From an uncultured Eubacteriales bacterium (GTDB taxonomy: Bacteria; Bacillota; Clostridia; Oscillospirales; Acutalibacteraceae), in assembly GCA_934486755.1 (NCBI GenBank), contig CAKSQT010000011.1, positions 1 through 36,703 of the forward strand: a stretch of DNA of 36,703 bases. Direction: 5' to 3'. The position numbers were made by a program, and so were the translations under genes. Under the pieces are notes generated by a model. That model did no database searches and was not told the DNA's origin. It saw only the letters and a program-made list of their open reading frames with translations. Numbering within the stretch: the stretch's first letter is position 1; each line of letters starts with the position of its first letter. This document shows, piece by piece, positions 6,856 through 15,145 of this stretch.

Positions 6856-6884
6856 TTGAAAAATGTTGTATTTCATTGTATAAT
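6856..6884 (+). promoter_or_regulatory. purA promoter
   Basis: TTGAAA (6856-6861) and TATAAT (6879-6884) with a 17-base spacer lie 46 bases ahead of the purA start, divergent from the rplJL promoter. Confidence 0.85.
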
Positions 6885-6930
6885 GATATGTAATTTATTT
6901 ACTAATTCATTAATATTGCGGGGTTATGTT

Positions 6931-8208
6931 ATGGTAAAAGCTGTTGTAGGCGCAAACTGGGGCGACGAGGGCAAGGGTAAAATAACCGATATGCTCGCGG
7001 GAAATGCCGATATTGTCGTTCGTTTTCAGGGTGGTGCCAATGCAGGTCATACGATTAAAAATAAATACGGCAAGTTCGCTCTTCACACATTGCCGTCTGG
7101 CGTGTTTAACGAGGGCGTTATTAACTGTATAGGCAACGGCGTTGCGCTTGATGTTGAAAAGCTGTTGCGCGAATATAACGATGTGGTTGCCAAGGGCGTT
7201 CCTGCACCGAAATTGGTTATTTCGGAACGCTGTCAGATGGTAATGCCTTACCATGTGCTTTTTGATGTTTATGAGGAGGAACGCCTCGGCAAAGCGAGCT
7301 TCGGTTCGACAAAATCGGGAATTGCTCCTTTCTATTCCGACAAGTACGCGAAGATCGGTTTTCAGGTCTGCGAGCTGTTTGATGAAAAAGCGCTACGTGC
7401 AAAGCTAGAACGTGTTTTAGAGGTCAAGAATATCCTTATAGAAAATCTCTATAAAAAATCGCCGCTTTCGGTTGACGAAATATTTGAAAAACTGATGTCC
7501 TGGAAAGAGGGTATAGCGCCCTTTGTCGGCGATGTGCGCAAGCTCGTATATGAAGCCGATAAAGCAGGTAAGACCGTTCTTTTGGAGGGTCAGCTCGGCA
7601 CCCTTAAAGATACCGACCACGGAATTTATCCTATGGTTACGTCTTCCAACACAATAGCGGGCTACGGCGCCGTCGGCGCGGGAGTTCCGCCGTATGCTAT
7701 AAAGGAAATTTATACGGTCATAAAGGCGTACTCGTCTGCTGTCGGCGCGGGAGCTTTTGTCAGCGAAATATTCGGCGACGAGGCAAAGGCTATGCGCGAC
7801 CACGGCGGGGACGGCGGCGAATACGGCGCTACCACGGGCAGACCGCGCAGAATGGGCTGGTTTGACGCTGTTGCTACACGTTACGGCTGTGAAGTTCAGG
7901 GCACAACGCACGGTGTTCTTACCGTTGTGGACGCACTTGGGTATCTTGATGAATTAAAGGTATGCGTAGGGTATGAAATAGACGGCAAGGTAACGCGTGA
8001 TTTCCCTGTTACGGGTCTTCTTGAAAGGGCAAAACCCGTGTATGAGACTCTGCCTGGTTGGAAATGCGACATAAGCGGAATAACGAAGTATTCCGACCTG
8101 CCCGAAAACTGCCGCAAATATATAGAGTTTATCGAGAAAGAAATAGGCTTTGAAATAAAGCTGGTAAGCAACGGCCCCGCAAGAGAAAACATTATCGTAA
8201 AGGAATAG
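6931..8208 (+). CDS. purA: adenylosuccinate synthase
   Basis: This 425-residue enzyme joins IMP and aspartate using GTP to make adenylosuccinate, the first committed AMP step, in the cytoplasm. The start VVGANWGDEGKGKITD contains the catalytic Asp and the GDEGKGK P-loop. FQGGANAGHTI carries the catalytic His, and TTGRPRRMGWFDAVATRYG is the IMP/GTP-binding signature. The length is standard. An in-frame start at 6856 would begin inside the promoter, so ATG 6931 is preferred; its ribosome site (GGGGT) is weak. It is the first gene of a plus-strand run. Confidence 0.97.
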   Translation: MVKAVVGANWGDEGKGKITDMLAGNADIVVRFQGGANAGHTIKNKYGKFALHTLPSGVFNEGVINCIGNGVALDVEKLLREYNDVVAKGVPAPKLVISERCQMVMPYHVLFDVYEEERLGKASFGSTKSGIAPFYSDKYAKIGFQVCELFDEKALRAKLERVLEVKNILIENLYKKSPLSVDEIFEKLMSWKEGIAPFVGDVRKLVYEADKAGKTVLLEGQLGTLKDTDHGIYPMVTSSNTIAGYGAVGAGVPPYAIKEIYTVIKAYSSAVGAGAFVSEIFGDEAKAMRDHGGDGGEYGATTGRPRRMGWFDAVATRYGCEVQGTTHGVLTVVDALGYLDELKVCVGYEIDGKVTRDFPVTGLLERAKPVYETLPGWKCDISGITKYSDLPENCRKYIEFIEKEIGFEIKLVSNGPARENIIVKE

Positions 8209-8212
8209 GATT

Positions 8213-9184
8213 ATGAATTTTACACCGATTGATAATAAAGGTCTTGTGGACGGATTTTGCATAGTAAAGTCAGCTGAACGCAAGGTATCTTCCAAGGGCG
8301 ACGCATATCTTGACTTAATGCTAGGCGACCGTGACGGTGAGATCAACGCAAAACTCTGGCGTTACGTTGAAGATATACACGGGGTTTACGAAACCAACGA
8401 CATAGTAAAGGTAAGAGGTACAATATCGCAGTATAACGGTGCGGATCAGTTGCGCGTTGAAAAGATACGACACGCCGCTGAGTCCGACGGCGTTAATATT
8501 GAAGATTTTGTGAAAAGCACGGCTTATTCGGGCGAAATGATGTATAACGAGCTTATAGGTATAGCTTCCGAGTTTAAAGATGACGACCTTAAAGCGATAG
8601 TTACGGGGATATATGAGGAAAACCGTTTGAAACTGCTTTATTGGCCCGCGGCATTTAAACTGCACCACGCGGTGCGCGGAGGATTGTTGTTCCACACACT
8701 CTCAATCGTTCGGCTTGCCGAGGGCGTTTGCAAGGTTTATCCGTTTGTCGACAGGGACCTGCTTATATCGGGCGCTATGCTGCACGACATTGCAAAGACT
8801 GTTGAATTTGAAGTGTCCGACACGGGAATAGCCTCAGGTTATTCCGCCGAAGGCAATCTTCTCGGGCATTTGGCTATGGGCGCTATGATGATTGAAAAAT
8901 ACGCAGAAAAAGCAGGAATCAACCGCAAAACGGCGGTCTTGCTTGAACATATGGTTCTTTCACATCACGGCGAGCCCGATTTCGGAGCCGCGGTTCGTCC
9001 TATGTTTATTGAGGCGGAACTGCTTTCCGAGCTTGACCTTATGGATTCGAGGGTTTACGAAATGCAGGAGGCGGTTTCGTCAACTAAGAACGGTGAGTTT
9101 TCAAACAGAATTTGGGCGATGGATAACAGGAAGTTATACAATCATTCAAGAAGCGATATGAATAACGCGACAAAATTGTTCTGA
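8213..9184 (+). CDS. yhaM: YhaM-type 3'-5' exoribonuclease (OB fold + HD domain)
   Basis: The 323-residue protein begins with an OB-fold nucleic-acid-binding domain (about 10-85, with YLDLMLGDRDGEINAKLW). A metal-dependent HD hydrolase domain follows: HHAVRGGLLFHTLS, AMLHDIAK (the HD pair), GHLAMGA and LSHHGEPDFG. This order is that of Bacillus YhaM, an exonuclease acting on RNA and single-stranded DNA 3' ends. The start is 4 bases after purA behind an AGGA site, so the genes are co-transcribed. In Bacillus yhaM lies next to yhaO-yhaN; here those genes are about 13 kb away on the other strand. Confidence 0.93.
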   Translation: MNFTPIDNKGLVDGFCIVKSAERKVSSKGDAYLDLMLGDRDGEINAKLWRYVEDIHGVYETNDIVKVRGTISQYNGADQLRVEKIRHAAESDGVNIEDFVKSTAYSGEMMYNELIGIASEFKDDDLKAIVTGIYEENRLKLLYWPAAFKLHHAVRGGLLFHTLSIVRLAEGVCKVYPFVDRDLLISGAMLHDIAKTVEFEVSDTGIASGYSAEGNLLGHLAMGAMMIEKYAEKAGINRKTAVLLEHMVLSHHGEPDFGAAVRPMFIEAELLSELDLMDSRVYEMQEAVSSTKNGEFSNRIWAMDNRKLYNHSRSDMNNATKLF

Positions 9185-9203
9185 TAATAAAAAAGAATAC
9201 AGG

Positions 9204-9247
9204 GGACATTTAGTGCCGTTTATATCAAATGTCCTTATACTGTATAA
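9204..9247 (+). repeat. hairpin plus small palindrome between yhaM and the DUF1858 gene
   Basis: GGACATTT (9204-9211) and AAATGTCC (9227-9234) form an 8-base stem with a 15-base loop. TTATAC-T-GTATAA (9235-9247) follows at once, then an A/T-rich run. It may be a weak terminator or processing site, or a promoter region for the next gene. I cannot tell which. Confidence 0.45.
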
Positions 9248-9279
9248 AAAATTTTAAAAACGGCAGAATGGAGAAAATT

Positions 9280-9480
9280 ATGAAAATAACAAAAGATATG
9301 CTTATAGGCGATGTACTTGATATTGACAGCGGTGCAGCAGAATTTTTCTTTGAAATAGGTATGCATTGCTTGGGTTGCCCCGCTTCGAGAGGCGAGAGCA
9401 TTGAACAGGCGTGCGAGGTTCACGGAACCGACCCTGATGCTTTGATAGAAAAGCTCAATAAATATTTTGAAAACAAATAA
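9280..9480 (+). CDS. DUF1858 (prismane-associated redox disulfide) small protein
   Basis: This 66-residue protein is a single DUF1858-type domain: MLIGDVLDIDSGAAEFFFEIGMHCLGC with the conserved CxxC followed by Pro. The family is often found alone or with hybrid-cluster (prismane) proteins and is thought to be a redox-active disulfide or metal site; its biochemical role is not established. GGAG at 9270-9273 is correctly spaced to ATG 9280, whereas the earlier in-frame starts lack a site. Its TAA stop shares one base with the trmK start (TAATG), implying translational coupling. Confidence 0.85.
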   Translation: MKITKDMLIGDVLDIDSGAAEFFFEIGMHCLGCPASRGESIEQACEVHGTDPDALIEKLNKYFENK

Positions 9481-10172
9481 TGTATAATTTGAGTAAAAGG
9501 CTCGGCGTGATTGCCTCGCTTGTTAAGCAGGGCGCGCGCGTGTGCGATGTGGGGACAGATCACGGTTATTTGCCGATAGCACTTAAAAAAAGCGGTTTGG
9601 CTTCAAGCGTTATCGCAACCGATCTGCGCGAGGGTCCTTTGTCAAATGCCGCGGAAAATATAGCCTTGTCAGGCGTAAACGGCATAGAACTGAGACTTTG
9701 CGACGGGCTTGACTCCGTTTCAAGCAATGAGACAGATACTGTTGTTATCGCAGGTATGGGCGGAGAGGTTATTTCTGGCATTATAGCTCGGTGTGATTGG
9801 CTGAAAAATGACGGGATAACGCTCATTCTCCAACCTACAACATCGCCTGAGTTTTTGCGCCGTTTTTTATACAGCAACGGTTTTGAAATACAAAAAGAGC
9901 CTGCCGTGATTGAATGCGGCAAGGCTTATTCCGTTATGAAGGTAAGATTTACCGGCAAGGCTTATGCTTTGCCGGAACATTTTTACTATATCGGAAAGGT
10001 CGATACCTTGGAAAACGACGGCATTGAATACTTAAACAGGCAGTATAAGCGTTGCAAAAACTGTGCCGACGCTTTGGCAAACAATGCGGATAATAAAGAA
10101 AAATTTAATTATTATAAATCTGTCGCCGAAAAACTGCGCGAAGTAATCGGGGGTGAGGAAAGTGGCATTTGA
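9480..10172 (+). CDS. trmK: tRNA (adenine(22)-N1)-methyltransferase
   Basis: This 230-residue class I SAM-dependent methyltransferase has the TrmK N-terminus LSKRLGVIASLV and motif I VCDVGTDHGYLPIAL. ATDLREGPL, VVIAGMGGEVI and ILQPTTSPEFLRRFL are further family signatures, and the last third is the usual helical C-terminal extension. It methylates A22 in the D-loop of tRNAs. It is translationally coupled to the preceding DUF1858 gene and its end overlaps the next gene's start by 11 bases. Confidence 0.95.
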   Translation: MYNLSKRLGVIASLVKQGARVCDVGTDHGYLPIALKKSGLASSVIATDLREGPLSNAAENIALSGVNGIELRLCDGLDSVSSNETDTVVIAGMGGEVISGIIARCDWLKNDGITLILQPTTSPEFLRRFLYSNGFEIQKEPAVIECGKAYSVMKVRFTGKAYALPEHFYYIGKVDTLENDGIEYLNRQYKRCKNCADALANNADNKEKFNYYKSVAEKLREVIGGEESGI

Positions 10173-11883
10173 CGGAGGAATGTTATACAAGGTCAAAAAC
10201 GAGCTTTTGACGGCTGTTGACTGTCACGTTGATAAGATATATCAGCCATCGCGTGATGAGCTTATCATTTCATTCAGGAAAAAAGGCTTTGTAAAGCGTG
10301 TTTTTATTTCGGCGAGACCAGGTGCCTCGCGCATACATTTTACCGAAAACAAATTTGAAAATCCCGAAACCCCTCCGATGTTTTGTATGCTGCTGCGTAA
10401 ACATCTTTCCTCTGCGCGCCTTGTTTCGGTTGAACAAAACGGTTTTGAGCGCGTGTTGGAGCTTGTGTTTTTTGCTACCGACGAAATGGGCGATCGCGTG
10501 ACGTTGCGGCTTGTTTGCGAGCTAATAGGAAACCAATCTAACATAATACTTGTAGGTAATGAGGGCAGAATAATCGACAGCGTCCGCCGAAGCGATATTG
10601 AGAGCGGAAAGCGGTTAGTTCAACCAGGCGCCCGCTATGAATATCCAACATCACAGCAAAAGCTCGATCCGACAAGAGAGAACATAGCGAATATTTGCAC
10701 CGAATTGTTTTCGTTTGGCGATATGCCTATTTCTAAGGTACTGTTAAGGACTGTAAACGGATTTTCTCCGCTTATATGCAGAGAGATAGCCTGCCTTGCT
10801 TCGGGAAATGACGTTTCTGTTTCAGAATGTGATAAGGACAGCGTTGTTAACGCCCTTTCAACGGTTATCAGCGCACTTTCGGGGCAGGGAATACCTGTAA
10901 TGCTCACCGAGGAAAACGGTACTCCGTTTGACTATTCTTATGTTGATATACGTCAATATGGCGATAAATTTGAAAAAAAGCAATTCGGCACATACTCCGA
11001 ACTGTTGGACGGATTTTATACCGCACGCGACACCGCCGCAAGAATAACTCACTCGGCAAAGGATATTGTCAGGCTTGTTGAAAACTTAAAGACAAGGGCG
11101 GAAAAAAGGCTTGCTTTAAGGCTTGACGAATTGCAAAACTGTCAAAACCGTGAGCAATACAGGATTTTCGGCGAGCTTTTAAAGGCAAATTTGTACGCTA
11201 TACAGCAGGGAAGCCGTTTTGCAGAGGTTCCGAATTATTATGACGAATCGTTGAGTACGGTGCGAATACCCCTCGACCCTTCGCTTTCGCCTGCGGCAAA
11301 TGCGGCAAAGTATTTTAAAGATTACAAAAAAACCTACACCGCCGAGCAACATTTGAACACACTGACCCAAAATGATAAAAACGAAATAGTGTATTTCGAC
11401 TCTGTGCTTGACAGCATTTCGAGGTGTACCGCGTTGTCGGATATTAATGAAATAAGGGAGGAGCTTGCCGATGCGGGCTATCTTCGCAGTACCGCTAAAA
11501 AACAAAAGAAAAGCAATAAAGGAGCGGCATTGCTTGAATATACTTCAAGCGAGGGATACCGAATAGTTGTCGGCAAAAACAACCGTCAGAACGATTATAT
11601 AACCACGGTGCTTGCGGCTAAAAACGACCTCTGGTTCCACGTAAAGAATATCCCTGGTTCTCACGTTGTGGTTATGTGTAACGGCGGCGAGGTTTCCGAT
11701 GACACAGTTGCGGCGGCGGCACAGCTTGCCGCGTACCACTCAAAAGCGTCTTCTTCATCTAATGTCCCTGTCGATTATACCCCTGTCAAATATGTAAAGA
11801 AACCGAACGGTTCAAAGCCTGGAATGGTAATTTATACAACTAATAAAACAGTATACGTAACACCAAAGGAGATAAATTTATGA
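10162..11883 (+). CDS. rqcH: RqcH/NFACT-family ribosome quality control protein
   Basis: This 573-residue protein is the bacterial homologue of Rqc2/NEMF, which binds obstructed 50S-peptidyl-tRNA complexes and recruits tRNA-Ala for alanine tailing. The NFACT-N start is AFDGGMLYKV. ELIGNQSNIILV is the conserved core near residue 125. A long helical coiled-coil middle (about 300-440) follows. The NFACT-R domain has GKNNRQNDYIT and DLWFHVKNIPGSHVVV. I chose GTG 10162 because it gives the family N-terminus (V/M)AFDGG and lies after GGTGAGG; the GTG at 10153 is inside that site. The final bases overlap the next start (ATGA). Older annotations call this family fibronectin-binding protein FbpA. Confidence 0.94.
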   Translation: MAFDGGMLYKVKNELLTAVDCHVDKIYQPSRDELIISFRKKGFVKRVFISARPGASRIHFTENKFENPETPPMFCMLLRKHLSSARLVSVEQNGFERVLELVFFATDEMGDRVTLRLVCELIGNQSNIILVGNEGRIIDSVRRSDIESGKRLVQPGARYEYPTSQQKLDPTRENIANICTELFSFGDMPISKVLLRTVNGFSPLICREIACLASGNDVSVSECDKDSVVNALSTVISALSGQGIPVMLTEENGTPFDYSYVDIRQYGDKFEKKQFGTYSELLDGFYTARDTAARITHSAKDIVRLVENLKTRAEKRLALRLDELQNCQNREQYRIFGELLKANLYAIQQGSRFAEVPNYYDESLSTVRIPLDPSLSPAANAAKYFKDYKKTYTAEQHLNTLTQNDKNEIVYFDSVLDSISRCTALSDINEIREELADAGYLRSTAKKQKKSNKGAALLEYTSSEGYRIVVGKNNRQNDYITTVLAAKNDLWFHVKNIPGSHVVVMCNGGEVSDDTVAAAAQLAAYHSKASSSSNVPVDYTPVKYVKKPNGSKPGMVIYTTNKTVYVTPKEINL

Positions 11884-12656
11884 ATATCGGTGTTTCAACC
11901 GCGTGCTTTTATCCGCTTGAAACAGAGGTAGCCTTTGAGGACCTCGGAAAAGCGGGCGTAAAAAATGCAGAGATATTCTTCAATGCCGATTGCGAGCTTA
12001 AAGACAGTTTTATTGATATGCTGATCGACATAAAAAATGAATACGGAATAAACGTCTCGTCGGTTCACCCTGCATCTGCTTTTACGGAATCGTTTGTCTT
12101 CTTTTCCGCTTATGAAAGGCGGTTCACCGAGGGTATTCAGAACTATTGCCGATATTCTGAAATTGCGGCAAGGCTCGGAGCAAAGTATATAATTATGCAC
12201 GGCGGCAAGCTGAACTCTGTCCTTAGCGATGAGGAATACTGCGAGCGGTTTATGAGAATCAAGGAAGCGGTCCGAAAAAACGGCGTTACCGTTTTGCAGG
12301 AAAACGTTTTGCGGTTAAGAGCGGGGGATATAGAGTTTTTAAAATCAATCCGCAACATTCTCGGCGACGAAGCCGAAATGTGCCTTGATATAAAGCAGGC
12401 ATTGCGCTGCGGATATGACCCCTATGAGCTTATTAATCTTTTTTACAATAATATACGGCATTATCATATCAGCGACCACAACCTGTCGTCAGATTGCCTT
12501 TTGCCCGGCAGAGGCGGCTTTGATTTCGGAGAGTTTTTCAAAAAGCTGAAATCCTTCGGCTATAACGGCTCCTGTATTATTGAAGTATATAACAACGCTT
12601 ATAAGGATTACAGCGAAATATATCGGTCGTATGAGTTTTTACAGAAATATCGTTAG
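11880..12656 (+). CDS. sugar phosphate isomerase/epimerase-like TIM barrel protein
   Basis: This 258-residue protein has the AP-endonuclease family 2 (xylose isomerase-like) barrel. Metal and active-site patterns are visible in order: NAEIFFN, SSVHP, YIIMHGGK, VLQENV, MCLDIKQA, HYHISDHN, PGRGGFDFGEFF and IIEVYN. The substrate cannot be inferred; relatives include sugar isomerases, inosose dehydratases and endonuclease IV. The ATG overlaps the rqcH stop (ATGA) and an AAAGGAG site lies just upstream. It sits between a translation-rescue gene and yifB, which gives no clue to its role. Confidence 0.85.
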   Translation: MNIGVSTACFYPLETEVAFEDLGKAGVKNAEIFFNADCELKDSFIDMLIDIKNEYGINVSSVHPASAFTESFVFFSAYERRFTEGIQNYCRYSEIAARLGAKYIIMHGGKLNSVLSDEEYCERFMRIKEAVRKNGVTVLQENVLRLRAGDIEFLKSIRNILGDEAEMCLDIKQALRCGYDPYELINLFYNNIRHYHISDHNLSSDCLLPGRGGFDFGEFFKKLKSFGYNGSCIIEVYNNAYKDYSEIYRSYEFLQKYR

Positions 12657-12667
12657 GGGGTATTCCT

Positions 12668-14194
12668 TTGTTTTCAAGGTTGAAAAGTGTGGGGCTGTTC
12701 GGCATAGAGTCTTATATGATAGAAATTGAGGCAGATGTTTCAACAGGACTGCCGTGCTTTGATATAGTCGGTCTTCCCGATACAGCCGTTAAAGAATCGC
12801 GCGACAGAGTGCGTTCCGCCATTAAAAACTGCGGATTTAAGTTTCCTATGGGAAGAATAACGGTAAACCTTGCGCCTGCCGACCTTAAAAAAGAGGGCGC
12901 GGTCTACGATTTACCGATACTTCTTGCTATTTTAAAGGCTTCGGGTCAGATAAAGAACGATTTTTCCGACAGCGTGTTTATCGGCGAGGTGGCGCTTGAC
13001 GGCAGGATCCGTCCGATAAACGGTGCGCTTGCCATTACAATTACTGCAAGACTAAACGGTGTAAGCAACGTATTCGTTCCCGAAGATAACGCAAGAGAAG
13101 CGGCGGTTATAAGCGGCATAAACGTATTTCCTGTTTCAAATATAAAACAAATAATAGAGCATTTGACTGGCGAAGTGGAATTAAAACCGTCTGAAAATAC
13201 GGTTCCGCAGCAAGAGCGCAATATAAGACATCTCGATTTCAGCGATGTCAAGGGTCAGACCGCCGCAAAAAAGGCTCTTGAAATTGCTGCCGCGGGAGGG
13301 CACAATATACTTTTAATAGGCCCGCCGGGAGCAGGCAAAAGTATGCTCGCAAAGCGTTTGCCTACAATACTGCCCGAAATGACCTTTGAAGAAAGCATTG
13401 AAACAACAAAGATACACTCAATAGCGGGAATTTTGGATAAAAACAATCCTATAATAACCGAAAGACCGTTCAGGTCGCCGCATCATACCATATCGCCCGC
13501 GGGACTTACAGGCGGTGGCACCGTGCCAAAACCAGGTGAAATATCGCTTGCACATAACGGGGTTCTTTTCCTTGATGAATTTCCCGAATTCAGGCGCGAG
13601 GCGATGGAAGCAATGCGTCAGCCTATTGAGGACGGAAAGGTTACTATATCAAGGGTAGCAGGCTCGCTTACATATCCGAGTTCTATTATGCTGGTAGCCG
13701 CTATGAACCCGTGTCCCTGCGGATTTTTCGGACACCCCACGCGTAAATGTATATGTTCACAGAATGCGGTACGTAAGTATTTGAATAAAATTTCGGGACC
13801 GATGCTTGACCGACTTGATTTGCATATCGAAGTTCCGCCAGTCGATTATAAATCTCTCAGCTCTGCGGCTTCGTGCGAGACTTCGGCTCAAATACGCGAG
13901 CGGGTAAACAAAGCGCGCAGGATACAGGTGAAACGCTATGAGGGAACAGGTATTACCTGTAACGCCAGACTTACCCCTGATATGTTGAAAGAATACTGTA
14001 AAACGACCGACGACGCTAATGAGTATTTGCGTATTTCATTCGACAGGCTCGGTATGTCGGCTCGTGCTTATGACAGGATTTTGAAGGTCGCAAGGACAGC
14101 GGCAGACTTGGAAGGAAGCGAAATAATAAAAAAATCGCATATTTTTACAGCAATTTCGTTCAGAAGTCTTGACAGAAAGTACTGGGGCGAGTAA
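12668..14194 (+). CDS. yifB: YifB/ComM family AAA+ Mg-chelatase-like ATPase
   Basis: This 508-residue protein has the N-terminal S5-fold/LonC-like ChlI domain (VSTGLPCFDIVGLPDTAVKE, RVRSAIKN). The Mg-chelatase AAA+ module carries Walker A GPPGAGKSMLAKRLP and Walker B VLFLDEFPEF, then NPCPCGFFGHP and a C-terminal helical domain. Homologues include the branch-migration helicase ComM of natural transformation and YifB. The likely start is TTG at 12668: it gives the family N-terminus and follows TAGGGGG. The gene is last in the purA run and lies 45 bases before tRNA-Ala. Confidence 0.94.
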   Translation: MFSRLKSVGLFGIESYMIEIEADVSTGLPCFDIVGLPDTAVKESRDRVRSAIKNCGFKFPMGRITVNLAPADLKKEGAVYDLPILLAILKASGQIKNDFSDSVFIGEVALDGRIRPINGALAITITARLNGVSNVFVPEDNAREAAVISGINVFPVSNIKQIIEHLTGEVELKPSENTVPQQERNIRHLDFSDVKGQTAAKKALEIAAAGGHNILLIGPPGAGKSMLAKRLPTILPEMTFEESIETTKIHSIAGILDKNNPIITERPFRSPHHTISPAGLTGGGTVPKPGEISLAHNGVLFLDEFPEFRREAMEAMRQPIEDGKVTISRVAGSLTYPSSIMLVAAMNPCPCGFFGHPTRKCICSQNAVRKYLNKISGPMLDRLDLHIEVPPVDYKSLSSAASCETSAQIRERVNKARRIQVKRYEGTGITCNARLTPDMLKEYCKTTDDANEYLRISFDRLGMSARAYDRILKVARTAADLEGSEIIKKSHIFTAISFRSLDRKYWGE

Positions 14195-14218
14195 AATAGA
14201 TATATCGCAATTTAATGT

Positions 14219-14235
14219 TTCCCGCTTTGCGGGAA
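14219..14235 (+). repeat. short hairpin between yifB and tRNA-Ala
   Basis: TTCCCGC and GCGGGAA are perfect 7-base arms around a TTT loop, ending 3 bases before the tRNA. There is no T run, so it is not a standard terminator. It could be an RNase processing signal, as no promoter is visible for the tRNA. Confidence 0.5.
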
Positions 14236-14238
14236 TAT

Positions 14239-14314
14239 GGGGGCGTAGCTCACCTGGGAGAGCGCTACATTCGCATTGTAGAGGTAGTGAGTTCGAGTCT
14301 CATCGTCTCCACCA
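14239..14314 (+). tRNA. tRNA-Ala (anticodon CGC)
   Basis: The 76-base cloverleaf has acceptor GGGGGCG/CGTCTCC (two G-T pairs), D-arm GCTC/GAGC, anticodon stem CTACA/TGTAG with loop TTCGCAT, and T-arm GTGAG-TTCGAGT-CTCAT. Discriminator A and CCA are encoded. Anticodon CGC reads GCG alanine codons. It probably relies on readthrough from yifB. Confidence 0.93.
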
Positions 14315-14317
14315 GAA

Positions 14318-14348
14318 AAAAGCACTTGCAAATGCAAGTGCTTTTTTT
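14318..14348. terminator. bidirectional terminator (tRNA-Ala / nif3)
   Basis: AGCACTTGC and GCAAGTGCT pair around AAAT, with seven T residues after the stem and an A6 run before it. It can stop both the plus-strand tRNA transcript and the convergent minus-strand nif3 transcript. Confidence 0.92.
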
Positions 14349-14384
14349 ATCAAATTCGATATGTGAAATATAACTACAATGTAA

Positions 14385-15140
14385 TCACAGATATTTTATT
14401 GACGTGTTGTGCGAACATATAAATTCAATGCCTTGGTATTTCGCTTTCAGCATTTCTGCAAGAGGTTCAACAACAACGTCTTCGGTGTTAAAGTGTCCTG
14501 CGTCATATACCGCAATGTCGTATAATTGCGAATCTATAAAAACGTTATGTTTTACGTCCGCGGTGATAAGCGCGTCGCAGCCGAAATCAGCCGCGTCTTG
14601 CAAGAATTCGCCGCCGCTTCCTGAGCAAACAAGAACCTTACTTACCGTGAGAGAACATGGGGTATACTTTACACGGACGTTTAGGCTTTCGCCTATAATC
14701 TCTGCGAGTCTGTCGGCAGAGCAGGGTGATATGTTTCCAATCCGTACACAAAATCCGTCGTGCGCTTTAACGGGCGTTGTATCGGTTAGACCGAGCCGTT
14801 CGCACAGACAGTCGTTTACGCCGCCTTTGCCTACATCGAGATTAGTGTGCATAGAAATTACCGAAATGCCTTTTCTTATTAGTTCGTATACAACAGAACC
14901 TGATTTGCAGTTTTTTAATCCGCCGAATATAACAGGGTGGTGGGATATTATGAGATTGCAGTCGGTTTCTGCGGCAGTCTTGATTGCGGATAAATCGCAG
15001 TCCAGCGTTACAAGCGCTTTTTTTACTTTCGCTTCACCGTCTCCCACTAGAAATCCTGCATTATCAAACTCGGCGGCGTCGGTTACAGGAAATTTTTCGT
15101 TAAGGAAACCGAAAATATCGTTAACAGTTACAGTACTCAT
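14385..15140 (-). CDS. Nif3-like dinuclear metal center protein
   Basis: This 251-residue protein belongs to the NIF3/YqfO (DUF34) family. Metal-binding patterns are LIISHHPVIFGG (two His), MHTNLDVGKGGVND and, near the C-terminus, DAGHFNTE with the His/Glu pair. It is the short form and lacks the PII-like insert of Bacillus YqfO. The family is sometimes annotated GTP cyclohydrolase I type 2, but the physiological role is unsettled. It starts 5 bases after glnS, with an AGAAGG site inside glnS, and is last in the nrdR-gltX-glnS-nif3 run. Confidence 0.92.
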   Translation of the reverse strand: MSTVTVNDIFGFLNEKFPVTDAAEFDNAGFLVGDGEAKVKKALVTLDCDLSAIKTAAETDCNLIISHHPVIFGGLKNCKSGSVVYELIRKGISVISMHTNLDVGKGGVNDCLCERLGLTDTTPVKAHDGFCVRIGNISPCSADRLAEIIGESLNVRVKYTPCSLTVSKVLVCSGSGGEFLQDAADFGCDALITADVKHNVFIDSQLYDIAVYDAGHFNTEDVVVEPLAEMLKAKYQGIEFICSHNTSIKYL

Positions 15141-15145
15141 AAAAG

